Shown: positions 35,573-44,331 of the stretch, one piece after another
Position numbering within the stretch: position 1 is the first letter of the stretch
Layout of the letters: every line of letters begins with the position of its first letter
Source of the DNA: Bin107 sp965221655
GTDB lineage: Bacteria; UBA8248
Direction: 5' to 3'
Length of the DNA: 64,000 nt
NCBI GenBank assembly: GCA_965221655.1
Contig: OZ244906.1
Span: 2,480,001 to 2,544,000, forward strand
Position numbers and translations under genes: made by a program
Notes under the pieces: generated by a model
Database searches by the model: none
Seen by the model: only the letters and a program-made list of their open reading frames with translations
Told to the model about the DNA's origin: nothing

Positions 35573-36676
35573 TTGCCCGCGTCCCCCGGCATCCTCAGCG
35601 TAACGCCCGTCCACGTTTGCGTGCCGCTCGCACGTCCCCTCAAGGTGGCCACCTTCGAGGTGCGCGCGGTGGATACCTGCTGCATCACCCTGCGCACGAA
35701 GGAGGGCCGCAAGGGGCACGGCTGGTGTTTCGCCTTTGGCCCCGAGCGCGTGCGCGCGATGATCGCCATGGTGCGCGATCTGTTTCCCGTGCTGCTGGGC
35801 AAGGACCCCGCCGACCTTGACGCGAACTGGGAGGCGATGCGCAAGGCGGCGAGCTTTGTGGGGCGCGACGGCATCAGCGCCATCGCCATGTCGGCCCTGG
35901 ACACGGCTTGCTGGGACTTGGCCGCACAAGCGGCGGGGCAGCCGCTGTGGCGTTTTCTGGGCGGTGAGCGACGCGAAATTCCCTGCTACGCCAGCGAGGG
36001 CCTTTGGCTGAACGCGACGATGGACGAACTGGTGGAGGAGGCCGTCTCTCTCAAGGCGCGCGGCTTCAAGGCCATGAAGCTGCGCGTGGGCGGGCGTGAG
36101 GATTTAGAGCGCGTGCGCGCGGTGCGCGAGGCGATAGGCGAGGAGGTCGCGCTCATGGTGGACGCCAACCAGGGCTGGGACGTGGAGACCGCCAAGGCGG
36201 CGTGCCGGGCGTTCGCGCCCTTCGGCCTCCAGTGGGTGGAAGAACCCGTCGACCACGAGGACATAAGAGGCTGCGCCGAGGTGGCGCGCGCCAGCAGCAT
36301 CCCCATCTGCACGGGAGAGACGAACTACAACCCCCGGGGGATGCGCCACCTGCTCGTGGCGGGTGCGGCGGACGTTTTGATGGCCGACCTCGAGCGTTGC
36401 TCGGGCGTGAGCGGCTGGCGGCGCGCGGCGGCCCTGGCCAGGGAGTTCGACAGGCCCATCACCCCGCACCTGTTCCACGAGGTGTCGGCCCACCTGCTGA
36501 GCGCGGAGCCCCACGGGGTGTGGTGCGAGCAGATGCCGTGGTGGGAATCCATCTTAAAGGAGCCGATGGAGTTTCGGGACGGTCACCTGGTTCTCCCCGA
36601 GAGGCCGGGCATCGGAATCGAGTGGAACGAAGAGGCGCTTCGGGAGTTCGCGCCGCCGGTGGGAGGAGCGTTGTGA
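35573..36676 (+). CDS. Mandelate racemase/muconate lactonizing enzyme family protein
   Basis: This 367-residue enolase-superfamily member has a capping domain (1-125) and a (beta/alpha) barrel. Metal ligands are D197 (MVDANQGW), E223 (WVEEPV) and E249 (CTGETN). D272 and H299 form the His-Asp pair of the mandelate racemase subgroup. The position of the second KxK lysine holds Arg (K169-L-R171), so the S-face base differs from mandelate racemase. Acid-sugar dehydratases or racemases are the likely class; the substrate is unknown. The TTG start is set by AAGGAGC 6 nt upstream. Its TGA overlaps the GTG of the following amidohydrolase (GTGA), so the two enzymes are coupled and probably act in one pathway. 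Confidence 0.88.
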   Translation: MPASPGILSVTPVHVCVPLARPLKVATFEVRAVDTCCITLRTKEGRKGHGWCFAFGPERVRAMIAMVRDLFPVLLGKDPADLDANWEAMRKAASFVGRDGISAIAMSALDTACWDLAAQAAGQPLWRFLGGERREIPCYASEGLWLNATMDELVEEAVSLKARGFKAMKLRVGGREDLERVRAVREAIGEEVALMVDANQGWDVETAKAACRAFAPFGLQWVEEPVDHEDIRGCAEVARASSIPICTGETNYNPRGMRHLLVAGAADVLMADLERCSGVSGWRRAAALAREFDRPITPHLFHEVSAHLLSAEPHGVWCEQMPWWESILKEPMEFRDGHLVLPERPGIGIEWNEEALREFAPPVGGAL

Positions 36677-38013
36677 AGAAGACACTGCTGCGCGGGGGGA
36701 GCGTGCTCACGCTCGACCCGGCGTCGGGAGAGATCGAAGGCGGCGACGTGCTGATCGAGGGCGAGCGCATCGCCGAGGTCGGCAGGAGCATCCACGCCCC
36801 GGGGGCAGAAGTGCTCGACGCGCGTGGGTTCATCGTCCTGCCCGGGTTCGTGAACGCCCACCAGCACACCTGGCAGACGGGGATACGCGGGGTAGCGGGG
36901 GATTGGTCGCTGGTCGAGTACATTCGTCACCTCCACGAGGGGTTCGGCCCGCGCTTTCGGCCCGAAGACGTCTATCTGGCGAACCTGGTGGGTGCGCTCA
37001 ACCAGTTGAACGGCGGCGTGACGACCCTGTTCGACTGGTGCCACAACAACCCCACGCCCGAGCACACCGACGCGGGGCTGGACGGACTCGCCGAGGCGGG
37101 CATCCGCGCGGTTTTCGGCCACGGGACGCCCAAGCCGAAAATTGCCGAGGGCGAGTTGCCGCTCAGCCACAGGCCGCATCCACCCGGGGAGATCAGGCGC
37201 CTGCGGAGGGGGCGACTCTCCTCGGACGAGGGCCGCATTACCCTGGCGATGGCCACGCGGGGGCCCGATCTCTCCACCCTCGAAATGTGCGAGCACGACG
37301 TTCGCCTCGCGCGGGAATACGGCCTGTTGTGGAGTGCGCACGTGGGCGGGGGGTTCTACCGCGAGACGCCCGACGGCATCCGGCAACTGGCGCAAAAGGG
37401 GCTTCTGGGTCCCGACTTCAACGCCGTGCACGCGAACCAGCTGAGCGAGGAGGAGTTGCGGACGCTGGTGGACGCGGGCTGCTCGATTACTTCGTGCCCC
37501 GAGGTGGAGATGCAGATGGGCCACGGCGAGCCCGTCATCGCGCGCGTGTTGGCCCTGGGCGGCAGACCGAGCCTGGGGATCGACGTGGAGTCGAACGTAA
37601 GCGGCGATGTATTTACGATGATGCGCATGGGGCTTCAGTTCGCCCGCGCGCAGGAGAACCAGAAGGTTCTCGCGGGGCGCACCTCGCCCGCGCGCGTCGC
37701 CGTGCCCGCGCGCAGCGCCCTCGAGTGGATGACCATCGGGGGGGCAGAGGCTCTGGGGCTCGGCGGCAAAACGGGGTCGCTCGCACCGGGCAAGCAGGCG
37801 GACGTGGTGTTGATTAAAAAGAGCGACCTCAATCTGTTTCCCGTGCACGACGCTCTCGAGGCGGTCGTGTTCCAGGCGTCTTTCGCCAACGTGGACACCG
37901 TGTTCGTGGCGGGCGAAATGGTGAAGAAAGACGGGCGGCTTCTCTATCCCCGCCTGCGCGAGAAGATGGAAGCCCTCGCGGAATCAGGGCGCAGACTGTT
38001 GCGCGAGGAATAG
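36673..38013 (+). CDS. AtzA/SsnA-type amidohydrolase (chlorohydrolase/deaminase family)
   Basis: This 446-residue metal-dependent hydrolase of subtype III has the N-terminal beta-sandwich (GGSVLTLDPASGEIEGGD), the metal HxH at H63 and H65 (NAHQHTW), then SAHVGGG and HANQLSEEE with further His residues and GIDVESN with the final metal Asp. The C-terminal sandwich strand GSLAPGKQADVVLIK is complete. Family members deaminate or dechlorinate triazines, guanine, 5'-deoxyadenosine, cytosine and similar rings, so a cyclic amidine or guanidine is likely. Translation is coupled to the upstream enolase-superfamily gene by a 4-nt overlap. It ends with a short GGGAGG/CCTCCC hairpin. Confidence 0.88.
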   Translation: MKKTLLRGGSVLTLDPASGEIEGGDVLIEGERIAEVGRSIHAPGAEVLDARGFIVLPGFVNAHQHTWQTGIRGVAGDWSLVEYIRHLHEGFGPRFRPEDVYLANLVGALNQLNGGVTTLFDWCHNNPTPEHTDAGLDGLAEAGIRAVFGHGTPKPKIAEGELPLSHRPHPPGEIRRLRRGRLSSDEGRITLAMATRGPDLSTLEMCEHDVRLAREYGLLWSAHVGGGFYRETPDGIRQLAQKGLLGPDFNAVHANQLSEEELRTLVDAGCSITSCPEVEMQMGHGEPVIARVLALGGRPSLGIDVESNVSGDVFTMMRMGLQFARAQENQKVLAGRTSPARVAVPARSALEWMTIGGAEALGLGGKTGSLAPGKQADVVLIKKSDLNLFPVHDALEAVVFQASFANVDTVFVAGEMVKKDGRLLYPRLREKMEALAESGRRLLREE

Positions 38014-38031
38014 CGCGCGGAGAAAACGCAG

Positions 38032-38053
38032 GGGAGGGCGTCTGTATCCTCCC
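38032..38053 (+). terminator. Possible terminator after the AtzA/SsnA-like gene
   Basis: GGGAGG (38032-38037) pairs with CCTCCC (38048-38053) around a 10-nt loop. TTCCTCTTGTTTC follows. The stem is short, so this is a weak candidate. Confidence 0.35.
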
Positions 38054-38385
38054 TTCCTCTTGTTTCGCGCAATCACCGAGTCCGCGTTTCGTCCCTCGGC
38101 CAACAGCGCGCCTCGCGTTCGCTCCCCCCGGGAAGGGGCGGGAATGGAGCGTCTTGTCCTGCTTCGAACACCTCTGCTCTTGTGCTTTGGCCGTGTGTCC
38201 ATCCCCGATTTTCCGCTTCTATATATAAAGGAGAGCACGCGGGTTCGTTTCTCCCCTCGAGGCGAAAATAATAGCAAGGGGGGTGCGTTGGTGGTATTAT
38301 TTCATTTATTTTTTGCATTAGTTTAATTTTTTGGTCGAATTATTTTCTGTCAGCGAGCCAAACCATTCCATAAATCACGGATTCG

Positions 38386-38394
38386 TGGTAGAAT
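38386..38394 (+). promoter_or_regulatory. Extended -10 promoter for the KamA-like gene
   Basis: TGGTAGAAT lies at the end of an AT-rich tract, about 105 bp before the ATG at 38499. It has the TGn extension and a near-consensus hexamer. The -35 region (TTCCAT) is poor. Confidence 0.4.
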
Positions 38395-38498
38395 TTTTGA
38401 CGTTGGGTGAATGATGGTTTGTCGCGTTGGAGGCTGCACGACGGCCGAAACAACGGACGGACAAGAGACGGCGAACGCAAATCGAGGGAGGATCGAAC

Positions 38499-39914
38499 AT
38501 GGACGCGACCCCGAATCCCACCCAGGAACAGGCTCCCAAGACCCGAAACGGCTCCAGCTCGCTTCCCACGGGCGGCAACCTCGTTCCTCTGGAGGCGCCG
38601 CGTTACCGGCCGATTCTGGTACAGCACATCGATGAAGTTCCCGAGCTCAGCAGTTTGCCCGAGGATATTCGCTTCGGCATGAAGGTGGTGGGGAACGTGC
38701 TTCCCTTCCGCACGAACCGCTACGTGGTGGAGAACCTCATCGACTGGAGCCAGGTGCCCGAACACCCCATGTTCCAGCTCTCCTTCCCCCAGCAGGGAAT
38801 GCTGGCCCAGGAGGACTTCGACCGCGTGGCCGACCTGCTGCGTTCCGATGCCCCCAAGGACAAACTCCAGGCCGCCGTGCATGAAGTTCGCGCAGGCCTG
38901 AACCCCCACCCCAGCGAACAACAGACGCTGAACGTACCCGTTTTGGACGACGAGCACCTCGAAGGCATGCAGCACAAATACCGCGAGACGGTGCTCTTCT
39001 TCCCGGGCCAGGGGCAGACCTGCCACGCCTACTGCACGTTCTGCTTCCGCTGGGCGCAGTTCGTGGGCGACAAGGAGTTGCGCTTCATCTCCACGGACGC
39101 CGAAATTCTCCATCAGTACCTCGCCGCCCACACCGAAGTCACGGACCTGCTCCTGACCGGCGGCGACCCCATGATCATGAAGACCAAAGCGCTCGAGGGT
39201 TACCTGCTGCCGCTCATCGAGGACGATCGCTACGACCACATACAGAACCTCCGCATAGGCACGAAGACGCTCACCTTCTGGCCGTATCGCTACACCTCGG
39301 ACCCCGACGCGGACGACGCGCTGCGCCTTTTCGAGAAACTCACCGAGGCGGGCAAGCACGTCGCCATCATGGCGCACTTCAACCACGGGTGTGAGTTCGA
39401 TACCCCGGTGGCGCGCGAGGCGATTCGCAGGATACAGGACACGGGCGCCGTCATCCGCTCGCAGGCGCCGCTGCTGCGCCACATCAACGACGACGCGGAC
39501 GTGTGGGTGAGCATGTGGAAGGCGCAGCTCAGGCTGGGCATCATCCCCTACTACATGTTCGTGGAGCGCGACACGGGAGCGAAGCGCTACTTCGAGCTGC
39601 CCCTGGCGCGCGCCCACGCCATCTACCGCGACGCCATTTCGCGGGCGCCGGGCCTTGCGCGCACCGCGCGCGGCCCCTCGATGAGCGCCTCGCCGGGCAA
39701 GATCGAAGTATTGGGGATCGAGGAGATTCACGGAGAGCGCGTGTTCGCCCTGCGCTTCCTCCAGGCCCGAAATCCCGAATGGATGGGCCGCGTTTTCTTC
39801 GCCGCCTACGACGAGGAGGCCACTTGGCTCTCGGGTCTGCGGCCCGCGTTCGGGGAGGATGCCTTCTTCTACGAGGCGGACTTCGCGCAGATGAAGAAAC
39901 GCCTGGCGAGCTAG
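38499..39914 (+). CDS. KamA/lysine 2,3-aminomutase-family radical SAM protein
   Basis: This 471-residue radical SAM protein has the cluster motif C175-x3-C179-x2-C182 (CHAYCTFCFRW) and the glycine-rich SAM site LLLTGGDPMIM near residue 225, as in lysine 2,3-aminomutase. MAHFNHGCEF and SQAPLLRHIND follow the KamA pattern of inner-barrel strands. I cannot find the glycine-rich PLP-lysine motif of true lysine 2,3-aminomutases in the C-terminal third, and CFRW replaces the usual CTRR. It is therefore a KamA-family enzyme of uncertain substrate, not safely a lysine mutase. The start is set by GAGGGAGG 7 nt upstream of the ATG; a longer frame to 38427 lacks a ribosome site. Confidence 0.8.
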   Translation: MDATPNPTQEQAPKTRNGSSSLPTGGNLVPLEAPRYRPILVQHIDEVPELSSLPEDIRFGMKVVGNVLPFRTNRYVVENLIDWSQVPEHPMFQLSFPQQGMLAQEDFDRVADLLRSDAPKDKLQAAVHEVRAGLNPHPSEQQTLNVPVLDDEHLEGMQHKYRETVLFFPGQGQTCHAYCTFCFRWAQFVGDKELRFISTDAEILHQYLAAHTEVTDLLLTGGDPMIMKTKALEGYLLPLIEDDRYDHIQNLRIGTKTLTFWPYRYTSDPDADDALRLFEKLTEAGKHVAIMAHFNHGCEFDTPVAREAIRRIQDTGAVIRSQAPLLRHINDDADVWVSMWKAQLRLGIIPYYMFVERDTGAKRYFELPLARAHAIYRDAISRAPGLARTARGPSMSASPGKIEVLGIEEIHGERVFALRFLQARNPEWMGRVFFAAYDEEATWLSGLRPAFGEDAFFYEADFAQMKKRLAS

Positions 39915-39921
39915 AGGGCGC

Positions 39922-40389
39922 TCAGCGCCTCGCCATGCGCAGCACCTCGTCGAATTCCCGTTTGGTAACGGGCTGGACGCTCAGGCGCTGTCCCCGCTGG
40001 GTTACGCGCATATCGGCGAGTTTCGGGTTCGCCTTGAGTTCTTCCAGCGAGACGGGCCGGGGGAGTTTCTCGATTCCCTGCAAATCCACCATGTGCCAGC
40101 GCGGGGCGTCGGCGGGAGCCTTGGGGTCGTAGTATTTCGAGGTCTTCTCATACTGCGTGTGATCAGGGTAGTACTCGCGCACCACCCGCGCGGTGCCCGC
40201 CACGTGGGGCGGCTTCGCGTTCGAGTGGTAGAACAGAACGAGATCGCCCACCCGCATCTCCATCATGAAGTTTCTGGCCTGGTAGTTGCGGATGCCGTCC
40301 CAGCAGGCGGTGCGCTCGGGCTCCGCCATGAGGTCGTCGAACGAGTATGCGTCAGGCTCGCTCTTCATGAGCCAATGTTTCGCGGCCAT
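39922..40389 (-). CDS. EVE domain protein
   Basis: This 155-residue protein is a single EVE domain, a PUA-like fold that binds modified bases in DNA or RNA. WLMKSEPDAYSFDDL opens it, followed by WDGIRNYQARNFM, MRVGDLVLFYHSN and GTARVVREYYPD, with the aromatic residues that line the base pocket. Standalone bacterial EVE proteins are linked to RNA modification or defence, but the ligand is not known. GGAGAGG precedes the ATG. It is convergent with the KamA-like gene, 7 nt between stops. Confidence 0.92.
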   Translation of the reverse strand: MAAKHWLMKSEPDAYSFDDLMAEPERTACWDGIRNYQARNFMMEMRVGDLVLFYHSNAKPPHVAGTARVVREYYPDHTQYEKTSKYYDPKAPADAPRWHMVDLQGIEKLPRPVSLEELKANPKLADMRVTQRGQRLSVQPVTKREFDEVLRMARR

Positions 40390-40479
40390 CGGTTCGCCTC
40401 TCCATCTGTTTTCAGTCTGTGGGGATGCCGGTGAAAAGGCAGGCTAGCACGCCTTTTCCCCCGGGGAAACGCTGCGCCC

Positions 40480-41421
40480 TCAGGCGGGCCGTATCTCCCC
40501 TGCGATGCGAAGGTCGGCGAGCTTGAGCGTGTGGTGGATGAAGTCGTTGCAGGGCGTGGCGACCCCCGCTTCGGCTCCCAGGCGCGATACCGTCCCGCAC
40601 AGGGCGTCGATTTCGAGGCGCCTGCCTGCCTCGAGGTCATGGCAGAGGCTGCCCTTGCTCGCCGGGTTCTGCTCGTCGAGGAAGCGGTAGCGGCTCTCGT
40701 CGGCTCCCTCGGGCAGGCGCACGCCCCGCGCGCGCCCGACGAGAAAAACCTCCCGCATCACCTCGCGCATCATGCGCCGCGTGCCCGCGTGGGCCATGAC
40801 CTCGCCGATGGATGCGCGCGTGAGCGCCGTCATGCCCCCCACCGCGCAGATGAAGATGAACTTGGTCCACAACTCCGCTTCGACGTCCTCGGCGTATTCG
40901 GCGTTGATTTCCGCGTCCAGGAGTTGCGCCAGAATCCGCGCCCCCCGCGCGCTCGCCCCGCCCGCCGTCTCGCCGAAGACGATGCGTCTGGGACCGCCTA
41001 TCTGGCGGATGCGTCCCGGTGCGGCAACCGAGGTGAACACGTAGGCGAGCCCGCCCATCACCCGCTCCTCTCCGTAGACGGCGGCGAGCTTCTCCTCGTT
41101 GTCCACGCCGTTTTGGAGGTTCACGATTACGGTGTTCTTCCCGACCATGGGTGCGATGGCGGGAATGGCGACTTCGTTCGCGGTTGTCTTGACGCAGTAG
41201 AGAACGACGTCGCACACGCCGGCCTCCCGGGGGGAGTCGGTGAACACGGCTCCCCGCGCGGTAAACGCCCCCGGGACGACGCTCTCCACGCGCAGGCCGT
41301 CTTTGCGCATGGCTTCCAGGTGTGCGCCACGCGCGATGAAGGCGACCTCCTTGCCGCCCCGCGCGAGCATGGCCCCGAAGTAGCCGCCCACGCCCCCCGC
41401 CGCCATGATTCCGAAACGCAA
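40480..41421 (-). CDS. Ketopantoate reductase (PanE/ApbA)-family protein
   Basis: This 313-residue NADPH-dependent reductase has the dinucleotide motif AAGGVGGYFGAML (residues 7-19), YCVKTTANE with the conserved Lys, and LQNGVDNEE with Asn. The catalytic Lys lies in LWTKFIFICAVGG. The C-terminal helical domain is complete. The family includes true 2-dehydropantoate reductases for coenzyme A and many paralogues acting on other 2-oxoacids; without panB/panC nearby the assignment stays at family level. The TTG start has AAAGGAG 8 nt upstream. It is 88 nt from scpB and on the same strand. Confidence 0.85.
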   Translation of the reverse strand: MRFGIMAAGGVGGYFGAMLARGGKEVAFIARGAHLEAMRKDGLRVESVVPGAFTARGAVFTDSPREAGVCDVVLYCVKTTANEVAIPAIAPMVGKNTVIVNLQNGVDNEEKLAAVYGEERVMGGLAYVFTSVAAPGRIRQIGGPRRIVFGETAGGASARGARILAQLLDAEINAEYAEDVEAELWTKFIFICAVGGMTALTRASIGEVMAHAGTRRMMREVMREVFLVGRARGVRLPEGADESRYRFLDEQNPASKGSLCHDLEAGRRLEIDALCGTVSRLGAEAGVATPCNDFIHHTLKLADLRIAGEIRPA

Positions 41422-41509
41422 AGGAGGTGCTCCTTTACCGGGGGTGAACTTGCAAAACGGGAGGAAAGCCCGCGCCCTCCTCCCCTGGTTGCAGCCAACC
41501 GAAGATGCG

Positions 41510-42475
41510 TCAGGAAGAGGCCTTGCGCTGCGCGTTCTCGGGTGCGAGTGCGGCCTCGGTGAACCCGCCTCCGCTCACCTGCCCGTTGCCGGGCTCGTCG
41601 GAATGGCCATTGGCGTGGCCGTTCGCGCTTCCGTTTGCCTCGCCTCCGGGCGTCGCCTCTTCTTCGGGGGCGATTCCCACGCCCGGTTCTCCTGCCGGGG
41701 CCAGCCCTTCGCCCATGTCGAACTCCTCGGGGCGGGGCATGTCCGACAGGCTCTTGAAGCCGAAGTGTTCCAGGAACAGGGGCGTGGTGCCGTAGACGAT
41801 GGGTCTGCCGACCACGTCCCTGCGTCCCAAGATGCGGATGAGGCCGCGCTCGAGCAGGGTGTGCACCACGCCGCCGCAGTCTACCCGCCGAATCTCCTCG
41901 ATCTCCGCCTTGGTGATGGGCTGCTTGTAGGCGAGGATGGCCAGGGTTTCGAGCGCCGCCTGGGAGAGTTTGGCCTTCTTCGTGGTCTTGGCGAATCTCT
42001 TGATCCAGGGGGAGAGCTCCGCCCGCGTGCACATGCGGAAGCCCTCGGCCACCTCGACGATTTGCAGGGTTTTGTCCCGGTATTCCTCGACCAACTCGGC
42101 CAGGAGCTTGCGTACGACCCTGGCGTTGATGTTGGACACCCCCCGGAAGAGGGAGGAGACGTCTCGGGGACGCAGCGGCTCGTGTGCCACGAAGAGGACG
42201 GACTCGATAACCCTTTTCGCCTCGGCGGGGTCGATGACGAGGGGCACCTCCCCCTCGCGCGCCTCTTCTTCTGCGGCGGCCTCCCCGTGTCCCCGGCGTT
42301 CTTTGGAGTCGTCGATCTCGAAAGCTGTCTTCTCGCGCATCTCCTCCATGGCCTCCATCTGGTGCTCAGCCAGTGCCCTGGCAGCGGTATCCGGCAAAGG
42401 CGTCGCGTCCTCGGTCAATTCGAAGGACGCCTCGGCGCGCCCGGCTTTTTTGTCGTCATGCTGGGAGTCACTCAT
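41510..42475 (-). CDS. scpB: Segregation and condensation protein B
   Basis: This 321-residue kleisin-associated winged-helix protein joins ScpA and SMC to compact and segregate the chromosome. Two winged helices span about residues 85-245, with SQAALETLAILAYKQPITKAEIEEIR and GRRDVVGRPIVYGTT as signatures. An acidic N-terminal extension of about 80 residues and an Ala/Gly/Glu-rich tail of about 60 residues (with NGSANGHANGHS) make it longer than the usual 190-220 residues. Its ATG overlaps the scpA stop by 8 nt (ATGAGTGA), so the two are coupled. Confidence 0.95.
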   Translation of the reverse strand: MSDSQHDDKKAGRAEASFELTEDATPLPDTAARALAEHQMEAMEEMREKTAFEIDDSKERRGHGEAAAEEEAREGEVPLVIDPAEAKRVIESVLFVAHEPLRPRDVSSLFRGVSNINARVVRKLLAELVEEYRDKTLQIVEVAEGFRMCTRAELSPWIKRFAKTTKKAKLSQAALETLAILAYKQPITKAEIEEIRRVDCGGVVHTLLERGLIRILGRRDVVGRPIVYGTTPLFLEHFGFKSLSDMPRPEEFDMGEGLAPAGEPGVGIAPEEEATPGGEANGSANGHANGHSDEPGNGQVSGGGFTEAALAPENAQRKASS

Positions 42476-43280
42476 AACGCACCGCCCTCATGATACGGAT
42501 TTCACCAAAATGCGACGCCTGCCGCGCCACGACGAGGTTTCCCTTCACGAGCTCCAAAAGTGCGAGAAACAGCGCCACCACCTCGAGTGCGCGCCGCGTT
42601 TCGAACAGGGCGTGAAAGACTACGCCCTCCTCGCCTGCGCCCGCGAGGGTGTCGAGCAGGCGCGCACGCATGTCGGCAACCTCGAGCTCGTCGACGTCCA
42701 CCAGGTGCACGCCCTGCTCCCCGACCTCCTCCATGAGCCGCTCCACGGCGCTGATGAGGTCGAACACCGTAACCTCGAGCGGGGGCGGCTCCTCCTCTTC
42801 TTCGTCGAGCAAGGAGAAATCTTCCTCGCGCGTGTGGAGCCAGGACTGCTCCTCTTCGGCGTGGCGAAACGCCTGGCTGATTTTCTTGAATTTTTGGTAT
42901 TCGACGAGCTGCCGCTGGAGTTCCTGCTTGAGGATCTCGGGGTCTTCCTCCTCCGGGGCGTCCCCGGTCGGCGGCAGCAGGGTTCTGCTCTTGACGTAGA
43001 CCAGCCAGGAGGCCATGACGAGGTATTCCGACGCGACGTCGATGTCGAGCCGCTTGAGGACTTCGAGATATTTCAGATACTGGTCGGTGATGAACGCGAT
43101 GGGCACGTCGTGCACGTCCAGCCTGTGCTCGCGCACCAGGTGCAGCAACAGTTCGAGAGGTCCCTCGAAGGCGTCGATACGTACTTCAAACTGCCCCGAC
43201 TCGCCGACGTGCGAAGCGGCGGCGCCGTTCGCGTCGCCGGGGCGCACCCCGGACGCAGGAGTTTGCTCTGCGGAGTCCAT
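42468..43280 (-). CDS. scpA: Segregation and condensation protein A
   Basis: This 270-residue kleisin bridges SMC heads. FEVRIDAFEGPLELLLHLVR, DVHDVPIAFITDQYLKYLE and YLVMASWLVYVKSRTLLPP are the ScpA N-terminal signatures. An acidic middle (EEEEEPPP) precedes the C-terminal winged helix, which ends in VVALFLALLELVKGNLVVARQ. ATG 43280 was chosen because the ScpA fold begins about 30 residues later, although its ribosome site is poor. A near-consensus promoter lies 80-110 bp upstream. It is followed by scpB with overlap. Confidence 0.95.
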   Translation of the reverse strand: MDSAEQTPASGVRPGDANGAAASHVGESGQFEVRIDAFEGPLELLLHLVREHRLDVHDVPIAFITDQYLKYLEVLKRLDIDVASEYLVMASWLVYVKSRTLLPPTGDAPEEEDPEILKQELQRQLVEYQKFKKISQAFRHAEEEQSWLHTREEDFSLLDEEEEEPPPLEVTVFDLISAVERLMEEVGEQGVHLVDVDELEVADMRARLLDTLAGAGEEGVVFHALFETRRALEVVALFLALLELVKGNLVVARQASHFGEIRIMRAVRYE

Positions 43281-43362
43281 CGCTGTACCAGGGGGGCGAA
43301 GGGGGGCGATGTGCAGCGTGGCGGGCTGGTTTTGCCGTCGCGTTGCCCGCAACCACCACGAC

Positions 43363-43391
43363 AGCCTAGAGAAAGTGGATTTTCTTGTCAA
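43363..43391 (-). promoter_or_regulatory. Sigma70 promoter for scpAB
   Basis: TTGACA (43391-43386), a 17-bp spacer and TAGGCT (43368-43363) lie on the minus strand about 83 bp before the scpA ATG. The -35 is a perfect consensus. It is back to back with the promoter of the CoA-transferase-like operon. Confidence 0.6.
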
Positions 43392-43447
43392 ATGAAAAAG
43401 GAGGGTTTCGGGGGCGAAATTCGCATACTTGCGCCTCGCACGCGGTC

Positions 43448-43477
43448 TTGAGAGTCCCCGCTTCTTTGGGGGATAAT
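43448..43477 (+). promoter_or_regulatory. Sigma70 promoter for the GctAB-like operon
   Basis: TTGAGA (43448-43453), an 18-bp spacer and GATAAT (43472-43477) each match the consensus at five of six positions. Transcription would begin near 43484, about 26 nt before the ATG at 43510, with a GGGAGGAA ribosome site in the leader. Confidence 0.6.
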
Positions 43478-43509
43478 CGAAGGGCAAGAAACGTTCCCGG
43501 GAGGAACCC

Positions 43510-44331
43510 ATGGCAGGCAAACTCGTATCTCTCGCGCAGGCGGCCTCTCTCGTTTGCGATGGAGATTTGATCGCCCTGGGCGGAAACGCCCTGACGCGCA
43601 CCCCCGCCGCGTTCGCGCGCGAGCTCGCGCGCCAGGGGCGCAAGGGGCTCGCCCTCGTGAAGACGGCGGGCGCCTACGACGTGGACGTTCTGTGTGCGGC
43701 GCAAGCGGTGGCGCAGACGCAGACGGGCTACGTGGGCTTCGAGAACCTCTTCGGCCTCGCCCCCTCCTACCGCCGGGGGGTGGAGAGAGGCGGCGTGCGT
43801 GCGCTCGAGCACGCCTGCTCCACCGTCATCGCGGGTCTTAGAGCCTCTGCCTACGGACTCCCGAGCCAGCCCGTGGCCGGCCTCGCGGGCAGCGACGTGG
43901 CGGCGCTGACGGGCTTTCGGCAGACGCACGACCCCTATACGGGCGAGGCGGTCTACATGATTCCGGCCATCAGACCCAAGTTTGCCGTTATCCACGTGCC
44001 CTACGCCGACGCGGAGGGAAACGCGCGCATAGAAGGAGGGGCGTTCGAGGACGTGCTGATGTCCAGGGCAGCGGAGTCGGTGATTCTGACTGCCGAGCAT
44101 ATCGAGGAGACGGCCTTTTTCGTCGAAAAGCCCGACAGAACGGCCATCCCCGCCTTCATGGTGTGCGCGGTCGCCCACGTCCCCGGAGGAGCGCGGCCCG
44201 GAGGCTGCCATCCCTTCTATGACATCGACGAGGAGGCGGTGGGGGCCTACATCGAGGCCGCGCGCGGGGAATCCCTCGCCGCGCATCTCGAGGCGTGGGC
44301 ATCGCACGATCGCGCGGAGAGCCTCGCGTGA
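43510..44331 (+). CDS. Glutaconate CoA-transferase/IpdA-like subunit A
   Basis: This 273-residue protein is the alpha-type subunit of the GctA/IpdA branch of family I CoA-transferases. The fold starts with DGDLIALGGNALTRTP, and YVGFENLFGLAPSYRRGVERG and STVIAGLRASAYGLP are typical of that branch. GctAB transfers CoA to glutaconate; IpdAB from steroid degraders instead hydrolyses a ring of a CoA ester. The partner subunit here lacks the transferase glutamate, favouring an IpdAB-like reaction. The TGA overlaps the GTG of the next gene. It heads a tight run of four genes. Confidence 0.82.
   Translation: MAGKLVSLAQAASLVCDGDLIALGGNALTRTPAAFARELARQGRKGLALVKTAGAYDVDVLCAAQAVAQTQTGYVGFENLFGLAPSYRRGVERGGVRALEHACSTVIAGLRASAYGLPSQPVAGLAGSDVAALTGFRQTHDPYTGEAVYMIPAIRPKFAVIHVPYADAEGNARIEGGAFEDVLMSRAAESVILTAEHIEETAFFVEKPDRTAIPAFMVCAVAHVPGGARPGGCHPFYDIDEEAVGAYIEAARGESLAAHLEAWASHDRAESLA

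Larger units (their letters stand above)
38014..38498 (+). other. Intergenic region before the KamA-like gene
   Basis: A weak hairpin follows the amidohydrolase stop (38032-38053). Positions 38085-38160 are GC-rich with a CCCCCCGGGAAGGGGCGGG element. Positions 38215-38400 are AT-rich (ATATATAAAG, TTTATTTTTTGC, TTTAATTTTTTGG) and hold an extended -10 element. I find no gene: short open frames have no family features. Confidence 0.5.
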
